Of a DNA stretch of 64,000 bases, positions 46,519 to 54,903 are shown piece by piece. The position numbers and the translations under genes are program-made. The stretch comes from Marinactinospora thermotolerans DSM 45154 (lineage in GTDB: Bacteria > Actinomycetota > Actinomycetes > Streptosporangiales > Streptosporangiaceae): assembly GCF_900167435.1 (NCBI RefSeq), contig NZ_FUWS01000008.1:62001-126000 (forward strand). The letters run 5' to 3'. The first letter of the stretch is position 1. Each line of letters opens with the position of its first letter. The notes under the pieces are model-generated. The model had not been told where the DNA came from. It worked only from the letters and a program-made list of their open reading frames with translations, and did no database searches.

Positions 46519-47472
46519 TCAGGGAATCCGCAGCACCTGCGCCGCGTAGCTGAGGCCGGCGCCGAATCCCAGGGTGAGCACGGTGCTCCCCGAGGGCAGC
46601 TCACCGCGCCCGATCATGCGCGACAGCGCGAGGGGGACGGACGCGGACGAGGTGTTGCCCGCCGTGACAATATCGCGCGCGATGATCGCCTGAGGAGCGT
46701 CCAGCTTGCGGGCGATCGCCTCGACGATGCGCAGGTTGGCCTGGTGCGGCACGAACGCGGTCAGCTCGCTGGGGGCGACACCTGCGCGCTCCAGGGCCTG
46801 GAGGGCCACCGGGTACAGCTCCGTGGTGGTCCACCGGAAGACCGACTGGCCCTCCTGGTACAGGTACTTGTTCTCGCGCAGGTAGATCTTGTCGGCGCGT
46901 TCGCCGGAGCTGCCCCACACCACCGGCCCGATGTCGGTCTCCTGGCTGGGGCCGACCACGGCGGCGCCGGCGCCGTCGGCGAAGATCACGCAGGTCGAAC
47001 GGTCGTTCCAGTCGACCCAGTCCGAGAGCTTCTCCGCGCCGATCACGAGCACGTTGCGCGCCGATCCGCCGCGCACCGCGTCGGAGGCCAGGCCCAGGGC
47101 GTAGCAGAAACCGGCACAGGCCGCGTTGACGTCGAAGGCGCCGGGGGCCGGAATGCCCAGGCGGGCGGCGACGCTCGCCGCGGCGTTGGGGATCTGGTCG
47201 CGTTGCGTGCACGTCGCGACGATGACCAGGTTGATGTCCTCGGCCGACAGGCCGCTGGCCGCGAGCGCCTTGCCGCCCGCGGCGACCGCCATGTCGACGA
47301 CGGACTCGTCGGCGTCGGCGATGCGGCGCTCCCGGATTCCGACGCGGCTGCGGATCCACTCGTCAGAGGTGTCCACCCGCTGGGCGAGGTCGTCGTTGGT
47401 GACGACGTTGGCGGGCTGGTATTCGCCGAAGGCGAGGACGCGGGCGCCGGGCGCCCCGATGGACGGGTTCAT
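46519..47472 (-). CDS. fabH: beta-ketoacyl-ACP synthase III
   Basis: The initiating condensing enzyme, joining an acyl-CoA primer to malonyl-ACP. It has 317 residues. The catalytic Cys is in NAACAGFCYALGLAS near residue 114, the His in FVPHQANLRIVEA near 245 and the Asn in VTAGNTSSASVPLAL near 275. In actinomycetes the enzyme often prefers branched-chain primers. ATG 47472 overlaps the fabD stop by one base (TGATG). Confidence 0.97.
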   Translation of the reverse strand: MNPSIGAPGARVLAFGEYQPANVVTNDDLAQRVDTSDEWIRSRVGIRERRIADADESVVDMAVAAGGKALAASGLSAEDINLVIVATCTQRDQIPNAAASVAARLGIPAPGAFDVNAACAGFCYALGLASDAVRGGSARNVLVIGAEKLSDWVDWNDRSTCVIFADGAGAAVVGPSQETDIGPVVWGSSGERADKIYLRENKYLYQEGQSVFRWTTTELYPVALQALERAGVAPSELTAFVPHQANLRIVEAIARKLDAPQAIIARDIVTAGNTSSASVPLALSRMIGRGELPSGSTVLTLGFGAGLSYAAQVLRIP

Positions 47473-48431
47473 CAGTCACGGCCTTCCGGGTCGGCGGAGG
47501 GGGAGCCCGCGTGCTCCTTGACCAGCTCGCGGGCGCGGTCGAGATCGTCGGGGGTCTTGACGGCGAGCAGTTCGACACCGCGCAGCGCGCGCTTGGCCAG
47601 GCCGACGAGGGTGCCCGCGGGAGGAAGCTCGATCAGGGCCGTCACGCCGAGCTCGGCGAACGTGGCGGTGCAGGCGTCCCAGCGGACCGGGGACTGGATC
47701 TGGGAGACCAGGAGGTCCAGGTAGGCGCGTCCGGAGGTGACCACCGAGCCGTCGCTGTTGGTCAGCAGACGGGTGCGGGGGTCGGCCGCGGTGATGTCCT
47801 GGGCGCGGCCGCGCACCCGCTCCACGGCCGGGGCCATGTGGTGGGTGTGGAACGCGCCGGCCACGGACAGCGGACGTAGCCGCGCCTTGGCCGGAGGCGC
47901 GGCGGCGAACGCCTCGAGCTGCTCCACGGTGCCGGCGGCGACGATCTGTCCGGAGCCGTTGTCGTTCGCCGGGGTCAGCCCCGCGGCCTCGATCGCGGCG
48001 AGGACCTCGGCGCGATCGCCGCCGAGGACCGCGGTCATGCCCGTGGCGGTCGTGGCGGCGGCCTCGGCCATACCGCGCCCCCGCTCGGCGACCAGGGCGA
48101 GCGCGTCCTCGGGGGACAGCACGCCGGCGACGCCGGCCGCGGTGAACTCGCCGACGCTGTGCCCGGCGACCGCGTCGATCGAGGCGGGGGCCTCGTCGAG
48201 GGTGCCGAAGAGCGCGCTCGCCGCGGCCAGGCCGGCGCTGACCAGCAGGGGCTGGGCGATCGCGGTGTCGCGGATCTCGTCGGCGTCGGCCTTGGTTCCG
48301 AAGTGCGCGAGGTCGAGGCCGGTGACCGACGACCAGCGGTCGAACCGTTCGGCCATGCCCGGGAGTTCGAGCCATGGGGAGAGGAAACCGGGGACCTGGG
48401 CACCTTGGCCGGGAGCGACAATTACAAGCAC
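47472..48431 (-). CDS. fabD: malonyl-CoA:ACP transacylase
   Basis: Loads malonate onto the carrier protein. It has about 319 residues. APGQGAQVPGFLSPWLEL opens the protein, the nucleophilic serine is in AGHSVGEFTAAGVAG near residue 95, and the catalytic His is in VAGAFHTHHMAPA near 200. GTG 48431 is preferred because AAGGTGG lies just upstream and it gives the usual VLVIVAPGQGAQ start; GTG 48440 is possible. First gene of the fab operon, divergent from fasR. Confidence 0.95.
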   Translation of the reverse strand: MLVIVAPGQGAQVPGFLSPWLELPGMAERFDRWSSVTGLDLAHFGTKADADEIRDTAIAQPLLVSAGLAAASALFGTLDEAPASIDAVAGHSVGEFTAAGVAGVLSPEDALALVAERGRGMAEAAATTATGMTAVLGGDRAEVLAAIEAAGLTPANDNGSGQIVAAGTVEQLEAFAAAPPAKARLRPLSVAGAFHTHHMAPAVERVRGRAQDITAADPRTRLLTNSDGSVVTSGRAYLDLLVSQIQSPVRWDACTATFAELGVTALIELPPAGTLVGLAKRALRGVELLAVKTPDDLDRARELVKEHAGSPSADPEGRD

Positions 48432-48498
48432 GACAACCACCTTGCCCTGTAGAACATCGCCAGCTTGATAGGGACAGGCACGAAGTTTAGGACCATCG

Positions 48499-48519
48499 CT
48501 TTGTGGAACCTCTACAAAG
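48499..48519. promoter_or_regulatory. palindrome in the fabD/fasR intergenic region
   Basis: CTTTGT (48499-48504) and ACAAAG (48514-48519) form a perfect 6-bp inverted repeat with a 9-base spacer. It lies about 70 bases upstream of fabD in an AT-richer stretch between fabD and the divergent regulator gene. It is the best candidate for the FasR operator, but I have no independent motif to compare it with. Confidence 0.5.
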
Positions 48520-48631
48520 TCCGGGTTCTACCGCAGAGTAGCGGGTGAGGTCCGTCACGATATGGCCGGACATGGACGCCTCGACGCCGGCGGCGTCGCC
48601 CCCGCCGCCGGCGGGATGTCAACCTAGGTGC

Positions 48632-49888
48632 GTGACCACGAATTCCACGACGCCGGACGACGGCTCCGGGCGACGGCCCGACGAGACCGGACAGCCGGGC
48701 GCGGGCGACGAGGTGCGCGCCGAGACCGTGCGCCGGCTGGAACGCGCCATGGGAGTGCTCGGAACCGCCGTGGTGGCCCGGATGGAGAGCCGCCTGGCGT
48801 GGTTCGGGAGGATGACCGCGGAGGACCGCTCCTGGATCGGCCTGGTCGCCCAGTCCGGGGTCGCGGCCTTCGTCGACTGGTTCAAGAACCCCGCCCGCGG
48901 CCGGCCCGCCATCACCGTGGAGGTGTTCGGCACGGCTCCCCGCGAGCTGACCCGCTCGGTGTCGCTGCAACAGACCGTCGAGATGATCAGGGTCGTCATC
49001 GACGTGGTGGAGAACCAGGTGCAGGAGCTCGCCGCGCCGGGGGGCGAGCAGCAACTGCGTGAGGCGATCCTGCGCTACACCCGCGAGGTCGCCTTCAGCT
49101 CCGCCAAGATCTACGCGCGCGCCGCGGAGGCGAGGGGGGCCTGGGACGCGCGTCTCGAAGCGCTCATCGTCGACGCTCTGCTGCACGGGGACCGCGAGGA
49201 GGGGCTGCAGACGTGGGGCTCGGCCCTGGGCTGGTCGCGCACGCCGGTCATCGCCATCGCCGGTCACCTCGGCGACCAGGACGGCGAAGGGGTCCTCGAC
49301 GATGTCCGGTCCCTCGCCCGCCGCTCCGGCCACGACGTGCTCGCCGGAGTCCAGGGCGAGCGGATGGTCGTGGTCATCGGGGTCAACGACCGGACCGGCG
49401 CGCGCGATCCGATCACCGCGGCGAGCCCCCTGGCCGGCATGTTCGGTCCCGGCCCGGTCGTGGTCGGGCCGGCCGTCACCGACCTCCAGGCGGCCGGGGT
49501 CTCGGTCCGCGCGGCGGTGGGAGGGCTACGCGCCGCCACCGCCTGGCCTGACGCCCCACGACCGGTCCTCGCCGAGGACCTGCTGCCCGAACGCGCCCTG
49601 GACGGCGACGCCGCCGCGCGCGAGCAGCTGGTCCGGGAGATCTACCTGCCGTTGCGCGGGGCCGGATCGCCTCTGCTGGACACCCTCTCGGTCTACCTCG
49701 AGCACGCCTCGTCCCTGGAGTCCACCGCGCGCATGCTGTTCGTCCACCCCAACACCGTGCGCTACCGGCTCGGCCGCATCGCGGAGCTGACCGGGTTCAC
49801 CCCCACCGACGGGCGCGGCTCGTTCGTGCTGAGGGTCGCGGTCACCCTGGGGCGGCTGGCCGAACGCGACGGTCTCCTGACGGGGTGA
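48632..49888 (+). CDS. fasR: FasR, PucR-family regulator of fatty acid synthesis
   Basis: A 418-residue regulator. The C-terminal PucR-type helix-turn-helix is clear: VYLEHASSLESTARMLFVHPNTVRYRLGRI, split here as SLESTARMLFVHPNT and VRYRLGRIAELTGF near residues 360-390. The middle part has GGDEF-like CdaR features. The location next to fabD, divergent, is that of FasR in Streptomyces, where it activates the fab operon. GTG 48632 is the likely start; a longer frame upstream lacks features. The ligand would be an acyl-CoA or ACP state, by inference. Confidence 0.85.
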   Translation: MTTNSTTPDDGSGRRPDETGQPGAGDEVRAETVRRLERAMGVLGTAVVARMESRLAWFGRMTAEDRSWIGLVAQSGVAAFVDWFKNPARGRPAITVEVFGTAPRELTRSVSLQQTVEMIRVVIDVVENQVQELAAPGGEQQLREAILRYTREVAFSSAKIYARAAEARGAWDARLEALIVDALLHGDREEGLQTWGSALGWSRTPVIAIAGHLGDQDGEGVLDDVRSLARRSGHDVLAGVQGERMVVVIGVNDRTGARDPITAASPLAGMFGPGPVVVGPAVTDLQAAGVSVRAAVGGLRAATAWPDAPRPVLAEDLLPERALDGDAAAREQLVREIYLPLRGAGSPLLDTLSVYLEHASSLESTARMLFVHPNTVRYRLGRIAELTGFTPTDGRGSFVLRVAVTLGRLAERDGLLTG

Positions 49889-50232
49889 CGAGGGTCCCGC
49901 CCGGAGCGGGGAACCTCGGTGACACCCCGATCGTCGGGAAGAGGTGAACCGTCCCTCGTGTTCCCTCGGGGCCCGCGGCGAAATGTGAGACGGGTTGCAC
50001 ACTCCTGCTACGCAGACGGGTGAACCAGGGGCTCATGAGGAACGTCTAGCCGGGTAGGGGACGACGCAGACGGAGCGGCGGGAAAACGGATAACGTGAAC
50101 GGTGAACGGTCGGTCACGAAACGTCGCCGATTCGGGCGTCGTGTCCCTAGCTTTCCGGGCACTGGCCCAATCGTTCGGGGAGATGTCTCCCGTAACCGTG
50201 CACAAGCATGAGGTGTTGGGGGTGGCAAGGCT
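49889..50232. other. 344-bp intergenic region after fasR
   Basis: No gene is recognised. An imperfect hairpin (GGTCCCGC with GCGGGGAACC) near 49893-49915 just after the fasR stop could terminate it. The rest should contain the promoter for the membrane-protein gene at 50233; repeated GTGAACGG-type words occur near 50095-50115, of unknown meaning. Confidence 0.4.
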
Positions 50233-51069
50233 GTGACCAGCGTGCGCAAGCTGTACGCGACTTTGAAGGGGGCGGTCCAACAACCCACGATGGCCGGTCA
50301 ACTGCGACGACAGGTGCTCTTCTTCGTGCCCGTGCCCATCCCGGTCTTCCTCCTCGTCGCGCTGATCGTCGGCGGCGACTGGTCGGCCAAGGGATGGACC
50401 ATCCTGCTCGCGGTCTCGGTGGGGGTCGCCTCCCTGCTGCTGGCCTTCGTCGTCCAGCCCACTCCGCTGCCCGAGGGGCTGTCGGCCGAGGCGTCGGTGC
50501 GCCGATCCCTGTACCGCTTCCAGCAGGTCACCTGGCTGCGCATCGGACTGGCCCTTACCCCCATCATGGTCGGTGCCGGCGCCGCGCTGGCCGGGGGAGG
50601 GCTCTTCCCGCTGGCCGTGGCCGCCGCGCTGGCCTGGCCCCAGCTCCTGCTGGCCCTGCCCGGCTTCTTCGTGATCTCGCGGGCCCGGCGCAGCATGGAG
50701 GCGTGGGGGACCAAGGCCTACCTGTGGGCCGGGCTCGCCCAGCCGGCCCGGGTCGAGTGGCCGGTGATCACCCCGATCCTGAAGGCCTACCGCACGCGGC
50801 GCCGGCGCCTGGCCGCCGAGCGGCAGGAGGCCCAGGCCGGTGGCGACGACGGCGCCGACCGGCTCGACGGTGGCGAGTCGGACCGGGCCGAGGCCGCGGA
50901 TCCGCGTCCCGAAACCGAGATCGCGGCGCCCAAGCGCGCCGAGGGACTCATCCCCTTCTCGACGGTCGTGCAGCGGTCGGCCCGTCCGGTGCTGCGGCCG
51001 CGCGGCGGCAGCCGACCCAAGCCCACGCGTTCCACCCGTCCCGCGCAGCGGAGCAAGGCCAAGAGCTAG
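50233..51069 (+). CDS. integral membrane protein of unknown function (DUF4191-like)
   Basis: A 278-residue protein with a short basic N-terminus, two pairs of hydrophobic helices (residues about 27-75 and 100-150) and a long polar C-terminal tail rich in Glu, Asp, Arg and Pro. The QLRRQVLFFVPVPIPVFLLV and RARRSMEAWGTKAYLWAGLAQ segments resemble the DUF4191 membrane proteins of Actinobacteria, which are often near lipoyl-synthesis genes; those genes are not seen here. GTG 50233 is the start. A strong hairpin follows and ends both this and the convergent GntR gene. Confidence 0.65.
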   Translation: MTSVRKLYATLKGAVQQPTMAGQLRRQVLFFVPVPIPVFLLVALIVGGDWSAKGWTILLAVSVGVASLLLAFVVQPTPLPEGLSAEASVRRSLYRFQQVTWLRIGLALTPIMVGAGAALAGGGLFPLAVAAALAWPQLLLALPGFFVISRARRSMEAWGTKAYLWAGLAQPARVEWPVITPILKAYRTRRRRLAAERQEAQAGGDDGADRLDGGESDRAEAADPRPETEIAAPKRAEGLIPFSTVVQRSARPVLRPRGGSRPKPTRSTRPAQRSKAKS

Positions 51070-51105
51070 CGCGGCCGGACGGCCGGGTTCCACGTACCAC
51101 GACAC

Positions 51106-51136
51106 CGGGGCGGGGCGTCATTGACGCCCCGCCCCG
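51106..51136. terminator. bidirectional hairpin between convergent genes
   Basis: CGGGGCGGGGCGTCA (51106-51120) and its complement (51122-51136) form an almost loopless 15-bp palindrome, expected to fold with a small loop. It lies 37 bases after the membrane-protein gene and 16 bases after the GntR gene, and can end transcription from both sides. Confidence 0.8.
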
Positions 51137-51152
51137 CTCGTTCGGGCCGGGA

Positions 51153-51920
51153 CTATTCCGGCTCGCCGCCCGGCGCGGACGATCCGTCGAGCCGCCCGAA
51201 GGCGTCGACGAGCTGACGCTCGGCGACGTCCAGGTATTCGGCGAGCCGGTCGGCCGCCGCGTCGGGCGCGCCGTCACGGAGCAGCTCATAGATCGCGCGG
51301 TTGTGCTCGAGGTAGGGCGCGTGGAAATCACGGGGCGCGGCCATCACGTGGAACACCAGTCGCAGCTCGGCCAGGAGCTGACGCATGATCTCGTCGATGC
51401 GCGGGCTGCCGCCGAGACCGGCGATCGCCTGGTGGAAGTGCATGTTCGCGGTTCCCACCCCCCACCAGTCAGAGCGTCGCAGCGCCTCCTCGCCCTCGCG
51501 CACCGCCGCCCCGACCCGCTCGACCGCCTCGACCGGCGCCCGCTCGGCACCGCGTAACGCCGAGAGCTCCAACGCGCGGCGTACTCGGTACAGGTCGATC
51601 ACGTCCTCGACGCCCGGGCGGGCGACGAACACCCCCCGGTGGAACTCGTGCACGAGTAGCCGTTCGTGCCCGAGCAGCCGGAAGGACTCCCGCAGTGTGT
51701 TGCGGGAGACGCCCAGCGCCGCCCCGATGGCCTCCTCCGACAGGCGCGCGCCCGGGGCCATCGCGCCCTCCATGATGTGACCGCGCAGCACGTCGGCGAC
51801 CCGTTCTGCCGTGCTCGACCGCGCGAGTGTTCCCTTTGCCTCAGCGAGCCGGTCGATCCAGTCGCCCGTCACCGTCACCGTCACTCCGTCCCTGGGGGCC
51901 GTCGGGTTGCGATTCCTCAT
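51153..51920 (-). CDS. GntR-family regulator, FadR subgroup
   Basis: A repressor-type regulator of about 255 residues. The winged-helix is AERVADVLRGHIMEGAM plus LSEEAIGAALGVSRNTLRES near residues 38-80, and the remaining 150 residues are an all-helical FCD effector domain with likely metal or ligand histidines (FHQAIAG, FHAPYLEHNR). The start could be ATG 51920 or one of the GTG codons 12 to 16 codons later; none has a clear ribosome site. It is divergent from the 5-oxoproline operon and likely controls it, in the place that KipR holds in Bacillus. Confidence 0.88.
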   Translation of the reverse strand: MRNRNPTAPRDGVTVTVTGDWIDRLAEAKGTLARSSTAERVADVLRGHIMEGAMAPGARLSEEAIGAALGVSRNTLRESFRLLGHERLLVHEFHRGVFVARPGVEDVIDLYRVRRALELSALRGAERAPVEAVERVGAAVREGEEALRRSDWWGVGTANMHFHQAIAGLGGSPRIDEIMRQLLAELRLVFHVMAAPRDFHAPYLEHNRAIYELLRDGAPDAAADRLAEYLDVAERQLVDAFGRLDGSSAPGGEPE

Positions 51921-52066
51921 TGTGACCGATCGTGAGGCGCGGGCCGTCGTGGGCCGGGGGAGAGGGTCGCGGCCCGGGTAGAGGACCCCGGATCAACGAG
52001 GGGTGTGACGCGCCTTACTCAACCGTCTGTACTATGTCACTTCTTGGTGAATTGAAGTATTGAAGG

Positions 52067-52079
52067 ATTGTTCAACAAT
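52067..52079. promoter_or_regulatory. candidate GntR operator ATTGTTCAACAAT
   Basis: A perfect 13-bp palindrome about a central C in the divergent gap, 54 bases upstream of the transporter gene. GntR/FadR-type regulators bind short palindromes with GT and AC halves, which this site has. It is part of an AT-rich stretch that probably contains the promoter. Confidence 0.5.
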
Positions 52080-52132
52080 TACCTCGACAGTGTCGTCGTG
52101 GTTCCCGAAAACTCCTCGAAGCGAGGACCGCC

Positions 52133-53368
52133 ATGAGCACACCCCGCCGCCCCGACGCCCCGCCGGCCGACACCCGAAAGCCCCGGCGCGGTGTCCTCAT
52201 CGGCGCCATGTTCCTGATGGCCACCAGCGCCATCGGCCCCGGCTTCATCACCCAGACCACGAACTTCACCGCCCAGCTCGGCGCCGCCTTCGCCTTCGCG
52301 ATCCTGGTCTCGATCCTCATCGACATCGCCGTCCAACTGAACATGTGGCGGGTGATCGGCGTCTCCGGCTCCTACGCCCAAGACATCGCCAACAAGGTGC
52401 TGCCCGGCGCCGGCTTCGTCCTCGCCGCGCTCATCGTCTTCGGCGGCCTGGTCTTCAACGTCGGCAACATCGCCGGGACCGCGCTGGGCCTCGACGCCCT
52501 CCTCGGACTCGACGTCAAGATCGGCGGCGCCGTCTCGGCCCTCATCGCGATCGGCATCTTCCTCAGCAAACGCGCCGGCCTGGCCATGGACCGCATCATC
52601 GTCGTCCTCGGCCTCGTCATGATCGCGATGACCCTCTACGTCGCCGTCGTCTCCGACCCACCGGTCGGCGAGGCGCTGCGCCAGTCCGTGCTCCCCGACG
52701 AGATCGGCTACACCGCGATCGTCACCATCATCGGCGGCACCGTGGGCGGGTACATCACCTACGCCGGAGCCCACCGCCTCGTCGACGCCGGACTCAGCGG
52801 CCCCGACAACGTCCAGGCCATCACCCGGGGCTCGGTCACCGGGATCCTCGTCACCGGTGTCATGCGAGTGGTGCTCTTCCTCGCCGTTCTCGGCGTCGTC
52901 GCCGGCGGCGCCGCCATCCTCGACTCCCCCAACCCGCCCGCCGCGGCCTTCGCCGAAGCCGCGGGAGAGGTCGGGCTCCGCGTCTTCGGCGTCGTCATGT
53001 GGGCCGCCGCGATCAGCTCGGTGATCGGTGCCTCCTACACCTCGGTCTCGTTCGTCTCGTCCTTCTCCCCGGCACTCGCCCGCAACCGGAGCTGGCTCGT
53101 CGCTGGCTTCATCGCCCTGTCGACCGTCGTCTACCTCCTGCTCGGACAGGCCCCCGCCACCCTGCTGATCCTCGCCGGCGCCCTCAACGGCATCATCCTG
53201 CCCGTCGGCATGGGCCTCCTGCTCTGGGCGGCCGCCCGGCGCTCCCACGACCTGCTGCACGGCTACCGCTATCCACGCTGGCTGCTCGTCATCGGAGTCC
53301 TGGCCTGGCTGCTGACCATCTACATCGCCGTCCAGGCCCTCGGCGGCATCGCCGCTCTGTGGCAGTGA
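52133..53368 (+). CDS. NRAMP-related transporter, YcsG-like
   Basis: A 411-residue, eleven-helix carrier of the NRAMP superfamily. Helix 1 reads SAIGPGFITQTTNFTAQ where true metal transporters have the metal-binding Asp-Pro-Gly-Asn, and helix 6 reads ITYAGAHRLVDAG where they have Met-Pro-His. Both metal motifs are thus altered, so the substrate is unlikely to be manganese or iron. B. subtilis YcsG is encoded next to PxpA in the same way; 5-oxoproline or a related organic substrate is the inference. ATG 52133 follows GCGAGGA by five bases. Confidence 0.88.
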   Translation: MSTPRRPDAPPADTRKPRRGVLIGAMFLMATSAIGPGFITQTTNFTAQLGAAFAFAILVSILIDIAVQLNMWRVIGVSGSYAQDIANKVLPGAGFVLAALIVFGGLVFNVGNIAGTALGLDALLGLDVKIGGAVSALIAIGIFLSKRAGLAMDRIIVVLGLVMIAMTLYVAVVSDPPVGEALRQSVLPDEIGYTAIVTIIGGTVGGYITYAGAHRLVDAGLSGPDNVQAITRGSVTGILVTGVMRVVLFLAVLGVVAGGAAILDSPNPPAAAFAEAAGEVGLRVFGVVMWAAAISSVIGASYTSVSFVSSFSPALARNRSWLVAGFIALSTVVYLLLGQAPATLLILAGALNGIILPVGMGLLLWAAARRSHDLLHGYRYPRWLLVIGVLAWLLTIYIAVQALGGIAALWQ

Positions 53369-53425
53369 CCCCGTGCCCGGCCGCCGCGGCCGGGCACGTC
53401 CCACCCACCAGACAGGGAGACCAAC

Positions 53426-54187
53426 GTGCGCATCGACCTCAACTCCGACCTCGGTGAGAGCTTCGGCCGCTGGGAACTGGGCGACGACGAAGCCCTGCTC
53501 TCCATCGTGACCAGCGCCAACGTCGCCTGCGGGTTCCACGCCGGAGACCCCGGCGTGCTCCGCCGCACCTGCGAGCAGGCCGTCGCCAATAAGGTCGTCA
53601 TCGGAGCCCAGGTCGGCTACCGGGACCTGGCGGGGTTCGGCCGGCGCTTCATCGACATGGAACCCGCCGAGCTCACCGACGACGTCATCTACCAGATCGG
53701 CGCGCTCGACGCCTTCGCCCGCATCGCCGGCGACCGCGTCCGCTACGTCAAGCCGCACGGCGCCCTGTACAACGCCATCGTGCACCACGAGGAACAGGCC
53801 GCCGCCGTCGTCGAGGCCGTCCGCCTCTACGACCCGAGCCTCCCCGTCCTCGGCCTGCCCGGATCGGCCTGGCTGCGCCGCGCAGCCGAGGCCGGTCTGA
53901 GCACCGTCCACGAGGCGTTCGCCGACCGCGCCTACACCCCCCAGGGGACGCTCGTGTCCAGGCGCGAACCCGGCGCCGTCCTGCACGCCCCACAAGCCAT
54001 CGCCGAACGGTGCCTGCGCATCGCCAAGGGCGAAGGGGTCGTCGCGACCGACGGCACCGTCGTGCCGCTGCGCGCCGACTCCATCTGCGTCCACGGCGAC
54101 AGCCCCGGCGCGGTGCGCATCGCCCGCGCCGTCGCCGCCCACCTCGCCGAAGCCGGCGTCGAACTCGCCCCCTTCACCACGCGGTGA
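53426..54187 (+). CDS. pxpA: 5-oxoprolinase subunit PxpA (LamB/YcsF family)
   Basis: One of three subunits that open 5-oxoproline to glutamate with ATP. It has 253 residues. [19 protein letters not shown] opens the protein, followed by [14 protein letters not shown] near residue 40 and [15 protein letters not shown] near 107, the family signatures. GTG 53426 follows GGGAG. It is 57 bases after the transporter and 57 bases before pxpB in a rightward operon. Confidence 0.95.
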   Translation: MRIDLNSDLGESFGRWELGDDEALLSIVTSANVACGFHAGDPGVLRRTCEQAVANKVVIGAQVGYRDLAGFGRRFIDMEPAELTDDVIYQIGALDAFARIAGDRVRYVKPHGALYNAIVHHEEQAAAVVEAVRLYDPSLPVLGLPGSAWLRRAAEAGLSTVHEAFADRAYTPQGTLVSRREPGAVLHAPQAIAERCLRIAKGEGVVATDGTVVPLRADSICVHGDSPGAVRIARAVAAHLAEAGVELAPFTTR

Positions 54188-54244
54188 GCGAGTGGATCCG
54201 CGACATGGCGAAAACACCGACACCGAAGACGAGGAGGCGACCAA

Positions 54245-54850
54245 GTGCGCGTCCGCAGCTGTGGTGACTCCGCGATCCTCGTCGAGGTCGCCGACCTCGA
54301 CGAGGTGATGGCCCTGCACGCGGCCCTCGCCGAGACACCGCCACCCGGCGTCGTCGAAACGGTTCCGGCCGCCCGCACCATCCTCCTGCGGCTGGCGGGC
54401 GGCACCGAGACCGCGGCGGTCACCGAGGCCCTGCGCGACCTGCGGCCGCAACGAGGCCGCCGCCCCGACCTGGGAGAGGTGCGCATCCCCGTCACCTACG
54501 ACGGCGCCGACCTCGCCGACGTCGCCCGCCTCACCGGGCTGACCCGACGCGACGTCGTCGCCGCGCACACCGCCGCGACCTGGACCGTCGCCTTCTGCGG
54601 CTTCGCGCCGGGATTCGGCTACCTCGTCGGCGACGACCCACGGCTGCACGTCCCACGCCGCAAGGAGTCGCGCACCCGCGTGCCGGCCGGCGCCGTGGCC
54701 CTGGCCGGGGAGTTCAGCGGCGTCTACCCGCGCAGCTCCCCCGGCGGCTGGCAGCTCATCGGACACACCGAGACGGTCGTGTGGGACCTGCAGCGCGACC
54801 CGCCGGGGCTGCTGCGCCCCGGGGTGCGCGTGCGGTTCACCGAGGAATGA
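54245..54850 (+). CDS. pxpB: 5-oxoprolinase subunit PxpB (KipI family)
   Basis: Carries the cyclophilin-like fold shared with allophanate hydrolase subunit 1. It has 201 residues, of which CGFAPGFGYLVGDDPRLHVP near 118-137, the RVPAGAVALAGEFSGVYP block near 148-165 and SSPGGWQLIGHTE near 167-179 are diagnostic. GTG 54245 follows GAGGAGG with seven bases of spacing. In Bacillus the homologue KipI also inhibits the sporulation kinase KinA; no such role is implied here. Confidence 0.95.
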   Translation: MRVRSCGDSAILVEVADLDEVMALHAALAETPPPGVVETVPAARTILLRLAGGTETAAVTEALRDLRPQRGRRPDLGEVRIPVTYDGADLADVARLTGLTRRDVVAAHTAATWTVAFCGFAPGFGYLVGDDPRLHVPRRKESRTRVPAGAVALAGEFSGVYPRSSPGGWQLIGHTETVVWDLQRDPPGLLRPGVRVRFTEE

Positions 54851-54903
54851 ACAGCGGCGCACCCCAGCACCGAACGACGACACGGACGGAGAAGACGGGG
54901 CGG

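Noticed and set aside
52079-54883. A very long open frame (about 930 codons) on the minus strand opposite the transporter and pxpA/pxpB
   Set aside because: It is antisense to three well-supported genes, is dominated by Gly, Asp, Arg and Ala repeats and has no motif. Such frames are expected by chance in GC-rich DNA.
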